64,000 nucleotides of DNA from Mycobacteriales bacterium (GTDB lineage Bacteria > Actinomycetota > Actinomycetes > Mycobacteriales > CADCTP01), in contig DASYKU010000019.1 of the NCBI GenBank assembly GCA_035995165.1, forward strand, positions 1 to 64,000, written 5' to 3'. The position numbers and the translations under genes were made by a program. The notes beneath the pieces are model-generated. The model did not search any database. It saw only the letters and a list, made by a program, of their open reading frames with translations, and had not been told where the DNA came from. Position 1 is the first letter of the stretch; each line of letters opens with the position of its first letter. Below, piece after piece: positions 19,967 to 27,665 of the stretch.

Positions 19967-21277
19967 ATGACCGTCCGGCGACCCGTCCGCCGCAATCGCC
20001 TCGCCCTGCTGATCGTCCCCGTGCTGGCCCTCGCGGTCGCATGCACCGGTGGCAGCGGGAGCGACTCCCCCGCCGCCGCCAGCGGTCAGACGCTGAAGAT
20101 CGGCCTGCTGACCCCGCTGAAGGGTCCGGACGCGACCGCCGGGACGGAGGCTCTGCGCGGCGCCCAGCTCGCGGTCGACGTGATCAACGGGCTGAACCCG
20201 TCGATCCCGCTGCCGCTGGCGGCCGAGGCCGGGCTGCCGAACCTGGGCGGGGCCAAAGTGACCCTGCTGCACGCGGACACGTCCGCCGGCAACGACCCCC
20301 AGGTGGTCGCGGGCACCGCGGTGACCACCATGGTCTCCGACCAGGGGGCCCAGGCCCTCATCGGCGCGTACGACCCCCAGGTCACCGAGTACGCGAGCCA
20401 GCGCTCCGAGCGGTACGAGATCCCGTTCATCAACGCCGACAGCCCGGCCACCTTCCTCACCGACGCCGGCCGGGACTGGTTCTTCCGGGTCGGCCCGTCC
20501 TGGCGTACGTCCGGGCAGGCGTTCTTCTCGCTGCTGAGCGAGCACGACGCGAGCCCCGGCAGGATCGTCGTGATGCACGCCAACGACAAGGCCGGCCAGG
20601 ACGTGGTGACCACGGTCAAGGAGCTGGCGGCCGAGTCCTCCCCGGACCTGAACGTGACGGACGTCGGCTTCAGCGAGGACGGCTCGGACATCGGCAAGGC
20701 GGTCGACGCGGTGCGGGCGAAGAACCCCGACACCCTCTTCCTCTACGTCACCCCGGCCACCGTGCAGGCGACGCTGCAGGCGTTCGCGGCCCGGCAGTAC
20801 AAGCCCAAGGCGGCGCTGTCGTTCTCGCTCGGCTACCTGAACGCGGCCGCGTTCGCCCCGGCCGCCGCGGCCGCGGACGGGCTGATGCGCTCGGTGTCCT
20901 GGTCGATCGAGGCGGCCGAGCGCAACCCGGCCGCGCGCGCGGTCACCGCGCTCTACCAGCGCCGCTTCAACAGCACGATGACCGAGGCGGCCGCGTCGGC
21001 CTTCACCGCGGTGATGACGGTGGCCCAGGCCGCGAACAACGCGGGCAGCACCGACAACCAGCGGATGCGCAGCGCGCTGCTCAGCCTGAACGTGCCGGGC
21101 GAGCAGACGATCATGCCGTGGGCCGGCATCCAGTTCGACGAGACGCACCAGAACACGCTCGCGCAGAGCCTCATCGAGCAGTACCACAACAGCGCGTACA
21201 AGATCGTCTACCCGAACGACGCGGCCGGGGCGAACTCGGCCCTGGTCTACCCGGCCCCCAACTCCGTCGGCGGCTGA
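19967..21277 (+). CDS. Branched-chain amino-acid-type substrate-binding lipoprotein
   Basis: 436 residues. Lipobox LALAVAC with Cys26 marks a lipoprotein. The Peripla_BP_6 (LivJ/LivK) fold begins at LKIGLLTPLKGPDATAGTEALRGAQLAVDVIN and continues with GAYDPQVTEYASQRSERYEIPFINADS and RIVVMHANDKAGQDVV. There is no permease or ATPase of the Liv type next to it, so it either works with distant subunits or serves as a sensor; its position upstream-divergent to the conservon kinase (220 bases between starts) would suit the latter, but that is inference. It is a single-gene unit closed by a strong terminator. Confidence 0.88.
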   Translation: MTVRRPVRRNRLALLIVPVLALAVACTGGSGSDSPAAASGQTLKIGLLTPLKGPDATAGTEALRGAQLAVDVINGLNPSIPLPLAAEAGLPNLGGAKVTLLHADTSAGNDPQVVAGTAVTTMVSDQGAQALIGAYDPQVTEYASQRSERYEIPFINADSPATFLTDAGRDWFFRVGPSWRTSGQAFFSLLSEHDASPGRIVVMHANDKAGQDVVTTVKELAAESSPDLNVTDVGFSEDGSDIGKAVDAVRAKNPDTLFLYVTPATVQATLQAFAARQYKPKAALSFSLGYLNAAAFAPAAAAADGLMRSVSWSIEAAERNPAARAVTALYQRRFNSTMTEAAASAFTAVMTVAQAANNAGSTDNQRMRSALLSLNVPGEQTIMPWAGIQFDETHQNTLAQSLIEQYHNSAYKIVYPNDAAGANSALVYPAPNSVGG

Positions 21278-21293
21278 TCCCTCCCGCTCCACC

Positions 21294-21335
21294 CCGGCCC
21301 GGTCACGCCCCCTGAGGGGCGGACCGGGCCGGTTT
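21294..21335 (+). terminator. Terminator of the binding-lipoprotein gene
   Basis: An outer 11-bp stem (CCGGCCCGGTC with its complement, 21294-21304 and 21322-21332) encloses an inner 5-bp stem GCCCC/GGGGC around CTGA, and TTTC follows. It lies 16 bases after the stop. Confidence 0.8.
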
Positions 21336-21436
21336 CATGGTCGGGTCGGGTGCGTACTCCGATCGGGCTAGTACCTGGGGGCCGCGGTCACTGGCCGGAT
21401 GCCCCCACTTGCCTGTGCACACAGCTCGTTGGGTAC

Positions 21437-21455
21437 GGTCACTAGTCAAGTGACC
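21437..21455. promoter_or_regulatory. Inverted repeat with GGTCACT half-sites (operator candidate 1)
   Basis: GGTCACT agtca AGTGACC is a perfect 7-bp inverted repeat about 100 bases upstream of the ATPase gene. A related element lies 65 bases downstream, another upstream of the second permease operon. Confidence 0.55.
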
Positions 21456-21493
21456 TGATCCCGCCCTTCTCGGACACACGTCGTGATGAAGGC

Positions 21494-21523
21494 TTGTCTC
21501 CGGTCACTACGAGTGAGTTAGAG
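21494..21523 (+). promoter_or_regulatory. Possible promoter of the first importer operon with operator in the spacer
   Basis: TTGTCT (21494-21499), 18 bases, then TTAGAG (21518-21523). The spacer contains TCACT acg AGTGA (21504-21516), the same half-sites as operator candidate 1 with a shorter gap. A repressor bound there would block polymerase. The hexamers are weak, so this is a proposal. Confidence 0.4.
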
Positions 21524-21541
21524 AAGGGTCGAGGCCGGATC

Positions 21542-22342
21542 ATGGACGGCAGCGCCATGGCGCGCTCTTCGGCGACTCTGCCGACCGCCCTGAACTTCAG
21601 CGGGGTGGCCAAGCGGTTCGCCACCGGCACCCTCGCGATGTCCGGCATCGACCTGCGGCTGCGGCCCGGCGAGTTCGTGGGGATCGTCGGTCCGTCCGGC
21701 TGCGGCAAGAGCACGCTGCTGCGGCTGGCGGCCGGGCTCAGCAAGCCGACCAGCGGCACGGTCGAGGTCGCGGCCGGTCGCCCCGGGTACGTCTTCCAGG
21801 ACCCGGTGCTACTCCCCTGGCGTTCGGTCGCCCGCAACATCGAGCTGCCCGCGGAACTGCGCGAGCTGCCCAAGCGGGACCGCCGGCGCCGGGTGGCCGA
21901 GGCCATCGACCTGGTCGGTCTGAACGGGTTCGAGCGGCACCTGCCCCGGATGCTCTCCGGCGGCATGAAGATGCGGGTCTCGCTGGCCCGCGCACTGCTG
22001 CTCGACCCGGACCTGCTGCTGTTCGACGAGCCGTTCGGCGCGCTCGACGAGCTCACCCGGGAGCGGCTCAACGACGAGCTGCTCCGGCTCTACACGGCCC
22101 GGCGCTTCACCGGGCTGTTCGTGACGCACTCGGTCGCGGAGGCGGTCTTCCTCTCTTCCCGGGTCGTGCTCATGTCGCCCCGGCCGGGACGGATCATCGC
22201 CGACGTCCCGGTGCCGTTCGAGTACCCGCGCTCGCGCGGGCTCCGCTTCACCCCCGAGTTCACCGCCCTCACCGCCCGGGTCTCGGCCCGGTTGCGGGGC
22301 CTTGACGGTGACGAGCCACAGCAGAGCGGTTCCCACACCTGA
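21542..22342 (+). CDS. ABC importer ATPase (NitT/TauT type), first set
   Basis: 266 residues from ATG 21542, which has GAGG seven bases before it; an in-frame start 16 codons upstream runs through the proposed promoter. Walker A GPSGCGKST, Q loop FQDPVLLPW, signature LSGGMKMR, Walker B DLLLFDEPFGALDE and switch His in VTHSVAEAVFLS are intact. It energises uptake through a permease of the NitT/TauT (SsuC/ThiX-like) class; the matching permease is probably the one at 24246-25184, since no permease lies in this operon. It is closely related to the ATPase at 30782-31531. Confidence 0.93.
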   Translation: MDGSAMARSSATLPTALNFSGVAKRFATGTLAMSGIDLRLRPGEFVGIVGPSGCGKSTLLRLAAGLSKPTSGTVEVAAGRPGYVFQDPVLLPWRSVARNIELPAELRELPKRDRRRRVAEAIDLVGLNGFERHLPRMLSGGMKMRVSLARALLLDPDLLLFDEPFGALDELTRERLNDELLRLYTARRFTGLFVTHSVAEAVFLSSRVVLMSPRPGRIIADVPVPFEYPRSRGLRFTPEFTALTARVSARLRGLDGDEPQQSGSHT

Positions 22343-22353
22343 ACAGGAGAGCC

Positions 22354-23535
22354 ATGCGAGCACGCAGGTCCCGGCGGTTCGTCGTGACGGCCTTGGCCGC
22401 CGTCACCGCGATCATCGCCGCCGGCTGCAGTAATTCCAGCACGGGCTCCGGCGGCCAGACCGTCGCGAGCAGCGCCGCCTCCGGGGGGGCGAGTTCGCTG
22501 AAGGGGGTCTGCCCCGACACCGTGACCTTCCAGACCAACTGGTGGGCCCAGGCCGAGTACGGCGGGCTCTACCGTCTCGTCGGACCGAACCCGACGATCG
22601 ACGGCGCGAAGAACACCGTGACCGGCGCGCTGGTCGACAACGGCACCGACACCGGCGTCAAGATCAAGATCAACGCGGGCGGGCCGGCGAACAACTTCAC
22701 GCCGTCCACCTCGCTGCTCTACACCGACAACTCGATCACCTTCGGCGGTGCCGACCTCGACCAGGTCGCGCAGGTCAGCGGCAGCGGCAAGCCGGTGCTG
22801 TCGGTGTTCGCCCCGCTGGACCTGAGCCCGGTCGTGCTGCTCTGGGACCCCAAGCAGCACCCGGACTTCAACACGATCGCCGACATCGGCCAGACCGACA
22901 CCAAGGTCATCTACTTCCAGGGCGCGACGTACATGGCGTACCTGACCGGCGCGGGGCTGCTGCGCCAGAGCCAGGTCGCGCCGAGCTACGGCGGCACCCC
23001 GGACCAGTGGAAGGCCGCGAAGGGCGACCTGGTCCAGCAGGGCTTCGTGACCAACGAGGTCATCCGCTACCAGACCGACCCGTCCGTGTGGGGCAAGCCG
23101 GTCTCCTTCCAGCTGATCGCCGACTCCGGCTACCCGGTCTATCCGGAGACGCTGACCATCCGGCCCGACCGCAAGGCCGAGCTCGCGCCCTGCCTGAAGA
23201 AGCTGGTGCCGATCATGCAGCGGTCGACGGCGGCGTACTTCGCCAGCTCGGCCCAGACCAACGCGTTCATCGGCGATGTCAACGCCAAGATGCCCAAGTC
23301 CTTCGGCTACTCGAAGGAGCAGGGCGACGCGGCGTTCAAGGCGATGAAGGACAACGCGATCATCGGCAACGGCCGCAACAACGCGGTCGGTGACTTCGAC
23401 ATGACCCGGGTGCAGCGCATCCTCACCATCGTCACGCCGATCTTCGCGGCGCAGAAGACGCCGATCAAGGACGGGCTGACCCCGGACCAGATGGTCACCA
23501 ACGAGTTCATCGACCCCTCCATCGGGGTGAAGTGA
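22354..23535 (+). CDS. NMT1/THI5-like substrate-binding lipoprotein, first copy
   Basis: 393 residues. Lipobox AAGC with Cys25. After a short linker the mature domain opens with SLKGVCPDTVTFQTNWW and AEYGGLYRLVG, resembling the NMT1/THI5 family that binds thiamine-precursor pyrimidines. The sequence is a clear paralogue of the 393-residue protein at 27666-28847; blocks HPDFNTIADIGQT, GTP and LAPCLKKLVPI, and two cysteines, are shared. AGGAGA precedes the ATG. Its stop overlaps the next gene by GTGA. The ligand is unknown; a pyrimidine-like heterocycle is my inference. Confidence 0.88.
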   Translation: MRARRSRRFVVTALAAVTAIIAAGCSNSSTGSGGQTVASSAASGGASSLKGVCPDTVTFQTNWWAQAEYGGLYRLVGPNPTIDGAKNTVTGALVDNGTDTGVKIKINAGGPANNFTPSTSLLYTDNSITFGGADLDQVAQVSGSGKPVLSVFAPLDLSPVVLLWDPKQHPDFNTIADIGQTDTKVIYFQGATYMAYLTGAGLLRQSQVAPSYGGTPDQWKAAKGDLVQQGFVTNEVIRYQTDPSVWGKPVSFQLIADSGYPVYPETLTIRPDRKAELAPCLKKLVPIMQRSTAAYFASSAQTNAFIGDVNAKMPKSFGYSKEQGDAAFKAMKDNAIIGNGRNNAVGDFDMTRVQRILTIVTPIFAAQKTPIKDGLTPDQMVTNEFIDPSIGVK

Positions 23536-24242
23536 CGAGCGAAGGCGCTCTGTTCGACCCGCTCGCCGAGCTCTACGAGCGGTACGCGGAGATCAACGAC
23601 GGGATCTACCGGCCGTGGCTCACCCAGGCGGTGGCCACGGCCGGCCCCGGCGGCCCGCAGGCCCGGGCGGTGGACCTGGGCTGCGGGTCGGGCCGGTTCG
23701 ACGGCCTGCTCGCCGACCGGTACGGCTCGGTGCTCGCGGTCGACATCGCCGCGCGGGAGATCGAGCTGGCCCGGGCCCGGCACGCCCGGGTCAACGTCAC
23801 GTACGCCGAGCGCAGCCTGCTCGACGTGACCCCGGCCGCGGACGGCCGATTCGACCTGGTGTTCAGCGTGAACACGCTGTTCCACCTCCCCGGCCCGGAG
23901 CGGGTGCTGGCGCACGTCCGGGACCTGGTCGCGCCGGGAAGTTGGGCCGTCCTGGTCGACATCGTCTCCGGGGCCGGCGGCGCGCCGACGGCGCCGCTGC
24001 TGCGGCGCTGGTCCGGGGTCAAGGAGGCCGGCCGTACCCTGCGGCGGCGCCGCTCGCTCTCCGACGCCTGGCTGGTGCTGCGGCTGCGTCAGCACCGGGC
24101 CTGGATGCGGCACACGGCGACGAACAAGCCGCTGACCCGCGACGCCTTCCACATCCTGTACGGAGCGGCGTTCCCAGGCTGCGAGTTCACCGACACCATC
24201 GACCCGTACGTGTGCGCGATCCGCTGGCAACGGCCGGGCTGA
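23532..24242 (+). CDS. SAM-dependent methyltransferase of the first importer operon
   Basis: 236 residues from GTG, coupled by a 4-base overlap to the binding protein. Motif I is VDLGCGSGRFDGLLADRYG, then AVDIAAREIELARARH and a post-II FDLVFSVNTLFHLPGPERVL. A C-terminal cap rich in Arg (RRWSGVKEAGRTLRRRRSLSDAWLVLRLRQHRAWMRH) distinguishes it. Its presence inside an uptake operon suggests it acts on the imported compound or its product. It is not a close relative of the methyltransferase in the second set. It ends three bases before the convergent permease. Confidence 0.83.
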   Translation: MTSEGALFDPLAELYERYAEINDGIYRPWLTQAVATAGPGGPQARAVDLGCGSGRFDGLLADRYGSVLAVDIAAREIELARARHARVNVTYAERSLLDVTPAADGRFDLVFSVNTLFHLPGPERVLAHVRDLVAPGSWAVLVDIVSGAGGAPTAPLLRRWSGVKEAGRTLRRRRSLSDAWLVLRLRQHRAWMRHTATNKPLTRDAFHILYGAAFPGCEFTDTIDPYVCAIRWQRPG

Positions 24243-24245
24243 GCC

Positions 24246-25184
24246 CTACTCCGACAGCGGCTCGCTCGCCGCGGTCTCGTGCCAGGAGCCGACGACCCGC
24301 CGGGCGAGCCAGCCGAAGAACCAGAACACGACCAGGCCGAGCAGCGAGGACAGGATCACCGCGCCGAACAGCTGTTCCGAGCGCAGGTTCTGCCGGTAGA
24401 CGTCCATCAGCTGGCCGATGCCGATCGCGCCCTGCTTGAAGAAGAAGTCGCCGACGATCGCGCCGATCACCGACAGCCCGGCCGCGATCCGCAGTCCGGC
24501 GAAGATCGCCGGCAGCGCGGCCGGCCACTCCAGCTTGCGCAGCCGCTTGCCCCGGCCGGCGCCGTAGAGCGTGAACAGGTCGTGGTTGGAGCGGTCGATG
24601 CCGCGCAGCCCGAACAGGGTCGTGCTGATGATCGGGAAGATCGCGATGAGCACGCAGACCAGCGTCCGGCTGAACAGGCCGAAGTCGAACCAGAACCCGA
24701 TCAGCGGGGCCAGCGCGAGGATCGGGATGGTCTGCAGCACGACCGCCCACGGGTAGACCGCGCGCTCGACCCAGCGGGCCTGGCTCATGAGCACGGCCAG
24801 CCCGATGCCGAGCACGGCCGCGATCGCCAGGCCCATCATCGCCACCCCGGCGGACAGGCCGAGGGCGCGGAGGAGCACCTCGAGGTTGCCCCGGTCCAGG
24901 AACGCGACCTTCACGATCCGGTGCGGCGGCGGCAGCAGGAACCGGCGCTCCTCGTCCAGGATCTGGTAGCTGACCAGGTACCAGAGCCCGATCACGAGCG
25001 CGAACAGCAGGAACGGCGGCAGCGCGAGCCGCAGCAGGGCCAGCGGGCCGCGGCGCCGGCGCGGGAACGGCGCCTCGTCCGTGAGCTCCATCGCGACGAG
25101 CTCGTCGGCCCCGGCGGAGGCCGGGACCGAAGGCCCCGGCGGCCCTGCCGGCCCTGGCGGCACAGTGACCGTGCTGTCGCTCAA
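24246..25184 (-). CDS. ABC importer permease (BPD_transp_1), first copy
   Basis: 312 residues read from TTG 25184, two bases after the oxygenase stop; GTG about eight codons later is an alternative. About six membrane helices: PPFLLFALVIGLWYLVSYQIL first, then the BPD_transp_1 domain with FPIISTTLFGLRGI and the ATPase-contact loop FTLYGAGRGKRLRKLEWPAALPAIFAGLRIA. VLMSQARWVERAVYPWAVVLQ is shared almost word for word with the permease at 28922-29794. It is the last gene of the minus-strand operon. It probably pairs with either ATPase. Confidence 0.9.
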   Translation of the reverse strand: MSDSTVTVPPGPAGPPGPSVPASAGADELVAMELTDEAPFPRRRRGPLALLRLALPPFLLFALVIGLWYLVSYQILDEERRFLLPPPHRIVKVAFLDRGNLEVLLRALGLSAGVAMMGLAIAAVLGIGLAVLMSQARWVERAVYPWAVVLQTIPILALAPLIGFWFDFGLFSRTLVCVLIAIFPIISTTLFGLRGIDRSNHDLFTLYGAGRGKRLRKLEWPAALPAIFAGLRIAAGLSVIGAIVGDFFFKQGAIGIGQLMDVYRQNLRSEQLFGAVILSSLLGLVVFWFFGWLARRVVGSWHETAASEPLSE

Positions 25185-25186
25185 CG

Positions 25187-26200
25187 TCAGTGCTCCGGCG
25201 AGGCGTACATCATGCCGATGCGGTCGGCGAAGTAGTCACCGAACTCGACCGGGGTGCCCTCCTCGGTCCCCGGAGCGGGCGGCAGCGCCGGCCCGACGAT
25301 CGTCTGTGGCGCGGGCTGGACGAACACCGGCACCGAGATCCGCTCCGCCCGTTCCGCGCACACCACGCGGTGCAACGCGGAGCGGTAGCGGCCGCCGGAG
25401 ACCAGCACGAGCAGGTCGCCCGCGTTCACCACCAGGCCGCCCGGCACGGTCGGCACCGGGATCCAGGCCGTCGGGTTCTCCCGGTCGACGACCTGCAGGC
25501 CGCGCTGCCCGGAATGCAGCAGGCCGGTCATCATGCCGAGGTCGGTGTGCGGACCGAGGCAGCTCTGGTCCGGCAGCGGCACCTTCTTCTGCGGCGGGTA
25601 GTGGTTGACGACCAGGTTGGTCATCGCGCCCGCACAGAGGCGGGTGAAGTGGTCCGGGGCCAGCCCGAGGTCCTGCGCGTGCAGCGCCAGCAGCGTGAAG
25701 ATCTGGCTCTCCATCGCGGCGAAGTACGCCAGCGCGGACTCGCGGAAGCCCGGGTTGTCCGGGATCCGGTTCGGGTGCACGAACGCGGCCCGGTAGCGCG
25801 GCGGCAGGGCCTGCAGGTCCCGCCAGCCCAGCGCCTCGTCGTACGGGTTGAGGGCCCAGGCCTCGGCCGCGTCCTCGTCGGTGTTCACGCCGATCCCGCT
25901 GGCGGCCCGGTAGCGGGAGGTGAACCCGCGGCGGGTGGCGTCGGCCAGGGACGGGCCCCAGCGCGCCTTCTCCTCCTCGGGCCGGTGGAAGAACTCCAGC
26001 GCGGCCTGGTTCAGCCGGGTGAACACCGGCTCCGGGACGATGTGGTCCACGGCCACGTAGAAGCCGCTGCGGCGCAGCGCGTCGCCGAGCTGGCCGGCGA
26101 TCTCGGCGCGCCGTTTCGGGTCGTCCAGACCGGCAAGGCTGATGACCGGGACGTATCCGTCCTCGTTGATCGAGTCGGTGTCCGGGAGCGTGATCGTCAT
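25187..26200 (-). CDS. 2-oxoglutarate/Fe(II) oxygenase, isopenicillin-N-synthase-like
   Basis: 337 residues. N-terminal DIOX_N segment (PVISLAGLDDPKRRAEIAGQLGDALRRSGFYVAVDH) and a double-stranded beta-helix core. The iron triad reads HTDLGMMTGLL (His and Asp) and, further on, ALHRVV (His); the 2-oxoglutarate Arg/Ser pair is in ERISVPVF. VVNHYPPQKKVPLPDQSCLGPH is the family approach to the first ligand. Relatives hydroxylate or desaturate small molecules, including nucleobases. It sits between the amidohydrolase and permease genes on the minus strand, 41 bases after the amidohydrolase stop, so it likely modifies the imported compound. Confidence 0.9.
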   Translation of the reverse strand: MTITLPDTDSINEDGYVPVISLAGLDDPKRRAEIAGQLGDALRRSGFYVAVDHIVPEPVFTRLNQAALEFFHRPEEEKARWGPSLADATRRGFTSRYRAASGIGVNTDEDAAEAWALNPYDEALGWRDLQALPPRYRAAFVHPNRIPDNPGFRESALAYFAAMESQIFTLLALHAQDLGLAPDHFTRLCAGAMTNLVVNHYPPQKKVPLPDQSCLGPHTDLGMMTGLLHSGQRGLQVVDRENPTAWIPVPTVPGGLVVNAGDLLVLVSGGRYRSALHRVVCAERAERISVPVFVQPAPQTIVGPALPPAPGTEEGTPVEFGDYFADRIGMMYASPEH

Positions 26201-26241
26201 CGTTCCTCCTGCCAGGGTCGGGACAGGCCTCCTTCAGTACG

Positions 26242-27663
26242 CTACCTGCCCGGATCAGCCGGTCGCGTCCCGGCCGGGCCCGGGTCCCGGCGGGCGAGCT
26301 CGGAGTCCAGCCCGGCGTCGCAGGCGAGTTTCACCGCCAGCTCGCGGGCCCGCGGCAGCAGCTCCGCCAGGTCCACGCCGACCGCCCGGCCGCCGGTCAC
26401 GACCGGCTCGCCGGCCACCCAGACCGTGTGCACGTCCCGGGGCGAGGCGCAGTAGACCAGCTCCTGGTACGGGTCGTGCACGTTCGACAGCGACGGGCTG
26501 GCCTCGGCGAACAGCACCAGGTCGGCCTGCTTGCCCGGCTCCAGCGAGCCGATCTCGGCGTCCAGCCCGAGCGCCCGGGCGCCGTCGATGGTCGCCATCG
26601 CCAGCACGTCCGGCGCGGTCAGCGCGGTCGCCTGCAGGTGGTGCACCTTCTGCAGCAGCGCGGCGATCTTCAGCGTCTGCAGCATGTCCTGGCTGTCGTT
26701 GCTGGCCGGGCCGTCCAGGCCGAGCCCGACCGTGACGCCCTCCCGGCGCAGCCGCGGCACCGGCGCCACCCCGGAGGCGAGGATCATGTTCGAGACCGGG
26801 TTGTGCGCGACCGCGACGTCGTGGCGGCGCAGCAGGTCGATGTCGGTGTCGTCGAGCCAGACGCAGTGCGCGGCCACCACCTGGGCGTCGAGCAGGCCGG
26901 CCCGGGCGGCGTACTCGATCGAGCCCATGCCGCGGTCCATCCGCGACTGGGTGACCTCCTCGCGCACCTCGTGCAGGTGCACGTGCAGCCGCGGGGTGTC
27001 CCGCAGCAGCTCGGCGGTGGCCCCGATCAGCTCGTCCGAGGAGGCCGGCACGGTCGCCAGCCCGACCCGGAACCGGGACCGCCGGGATGCGGCCGCGGCC
27101 GCGGCGAGGGCCTCGTGCTCGGCCAGCACCAGCTTCAGCGGTCGCGGGTTGCTGTCGTCCTGGGCCCCGTACGAGACGTCGCCGCGCAGGCCCAGCTCCT
27201 CCAGCGCCTGCACCACGCCGGGCGTGGACGGCTCGGCGCCGGGGGCGTGGCAGAACATGTCGGCCACCGTGGTCACCCCGGACAGCGCCGCCTCCGCTCC
27301 CTTGAGCAGCGCCCCGACGTACGCGACCTCGCGGGTGAGGAACGGTTCGATCGGCCCGACGACGTGGACGAACCACTCCCAGAGCGTGTGGGTCTCGCCG
27401 ATGCCGGTGACCAGGCCCTCGGAGAAGTGGCCGTGGGTGCTGACGAAGCCCGGGGTGAGGATGCCGGTGCCGTCGCCGGTCACCTCGGCGTCCGGGAAGT
27501 CCGCCGCCAGCCGCGGGTACGGCCCGACCGCGGCGATCCGGTCACCCCGGATCGCCACGGCACCGTCCCGGACGTGCCCGGCCGGCCCGGAGGTCAGCAC
27601 GTGCCGGGCCCGGACGAGGAGGGGACGCGCGGGCTCCCGCGCGCCCCCCGACTCGGTCGTCAC
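26242..27663 (-). CDS. Amidohydrolase of the AtzA/TrzN/SAH-deaminase type
   Basis: 473 residues from GTG 27663, two bases after the binding-protein stop. Metal-dependent amidohydrolase with composite N- and C-terminal beta domain (GAVAIRGDRIAAVG at 30-43). Metal ligands: HGH in STHGHFSEG, His in VHLHE, His in AAHCVWLDD and Asp in GLGLDGPASND, matching the single-metal deaminase branch that acts on amino-N-heterocycles such as guanine, cytosine, adenosine derivatives or triazines. ASRRSRFRVGLATVP is of unknown meaning. It is encoded within the importer operon, so the imported ligand probably carries an aromatic amino group. The exact substrate is not readable. Confidence 0.9.
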   Translation of the reverse strand: MTTESGGAREPARPLLVRARHVLTSGPAGHVRDGAVAIRGDRIAAVGPYPRLAADFPDAEVTGDGTGILTPGFVSTHGHFSEGLVTGIGETHTLWEWFVHVVGPIEPFLTREVAYVGALLKGAEAALSGVTTVADMFCHAPGAEPSTPGVVQALEELGLRGDVSYGAQDDSNPRPLKLVLAEHEALAAAAAASRRSRFRVGLATVPASSDELIGATAELLRDTPRLHVHLHEVREEVTQSRMDRGMGSIEYAARAGLLDAQVVAAHCVWLDDTDIDLLRRHDVAVAHNPVSNMILASGVAPVPRLRREGVTVGLGLDGPASNDSQDMLQTLKIAALLQKVHHLQATALTAPDVLAMATIDGARALGLDAEIGSLEPGKQADLVLFAEASPSLSNVHDPYQELVYCASPRDVHTVWVAGEPVVTGGRAVGVDLAELLPRARELAVKLACDAGLDSELARRDPGPAGTRPADPGR

Positions 27664-27665
27664 CG

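Noticed and set aside
21384-21541. Thiamine pyrophosphate riboswitch upstream of the NMT1-like operon
   Set aside because: I looked for the conserved CTGAGA and ACCTGATCTGGGTAATACCAGCG-type segments; a CCTGATC is present but the rest is not.
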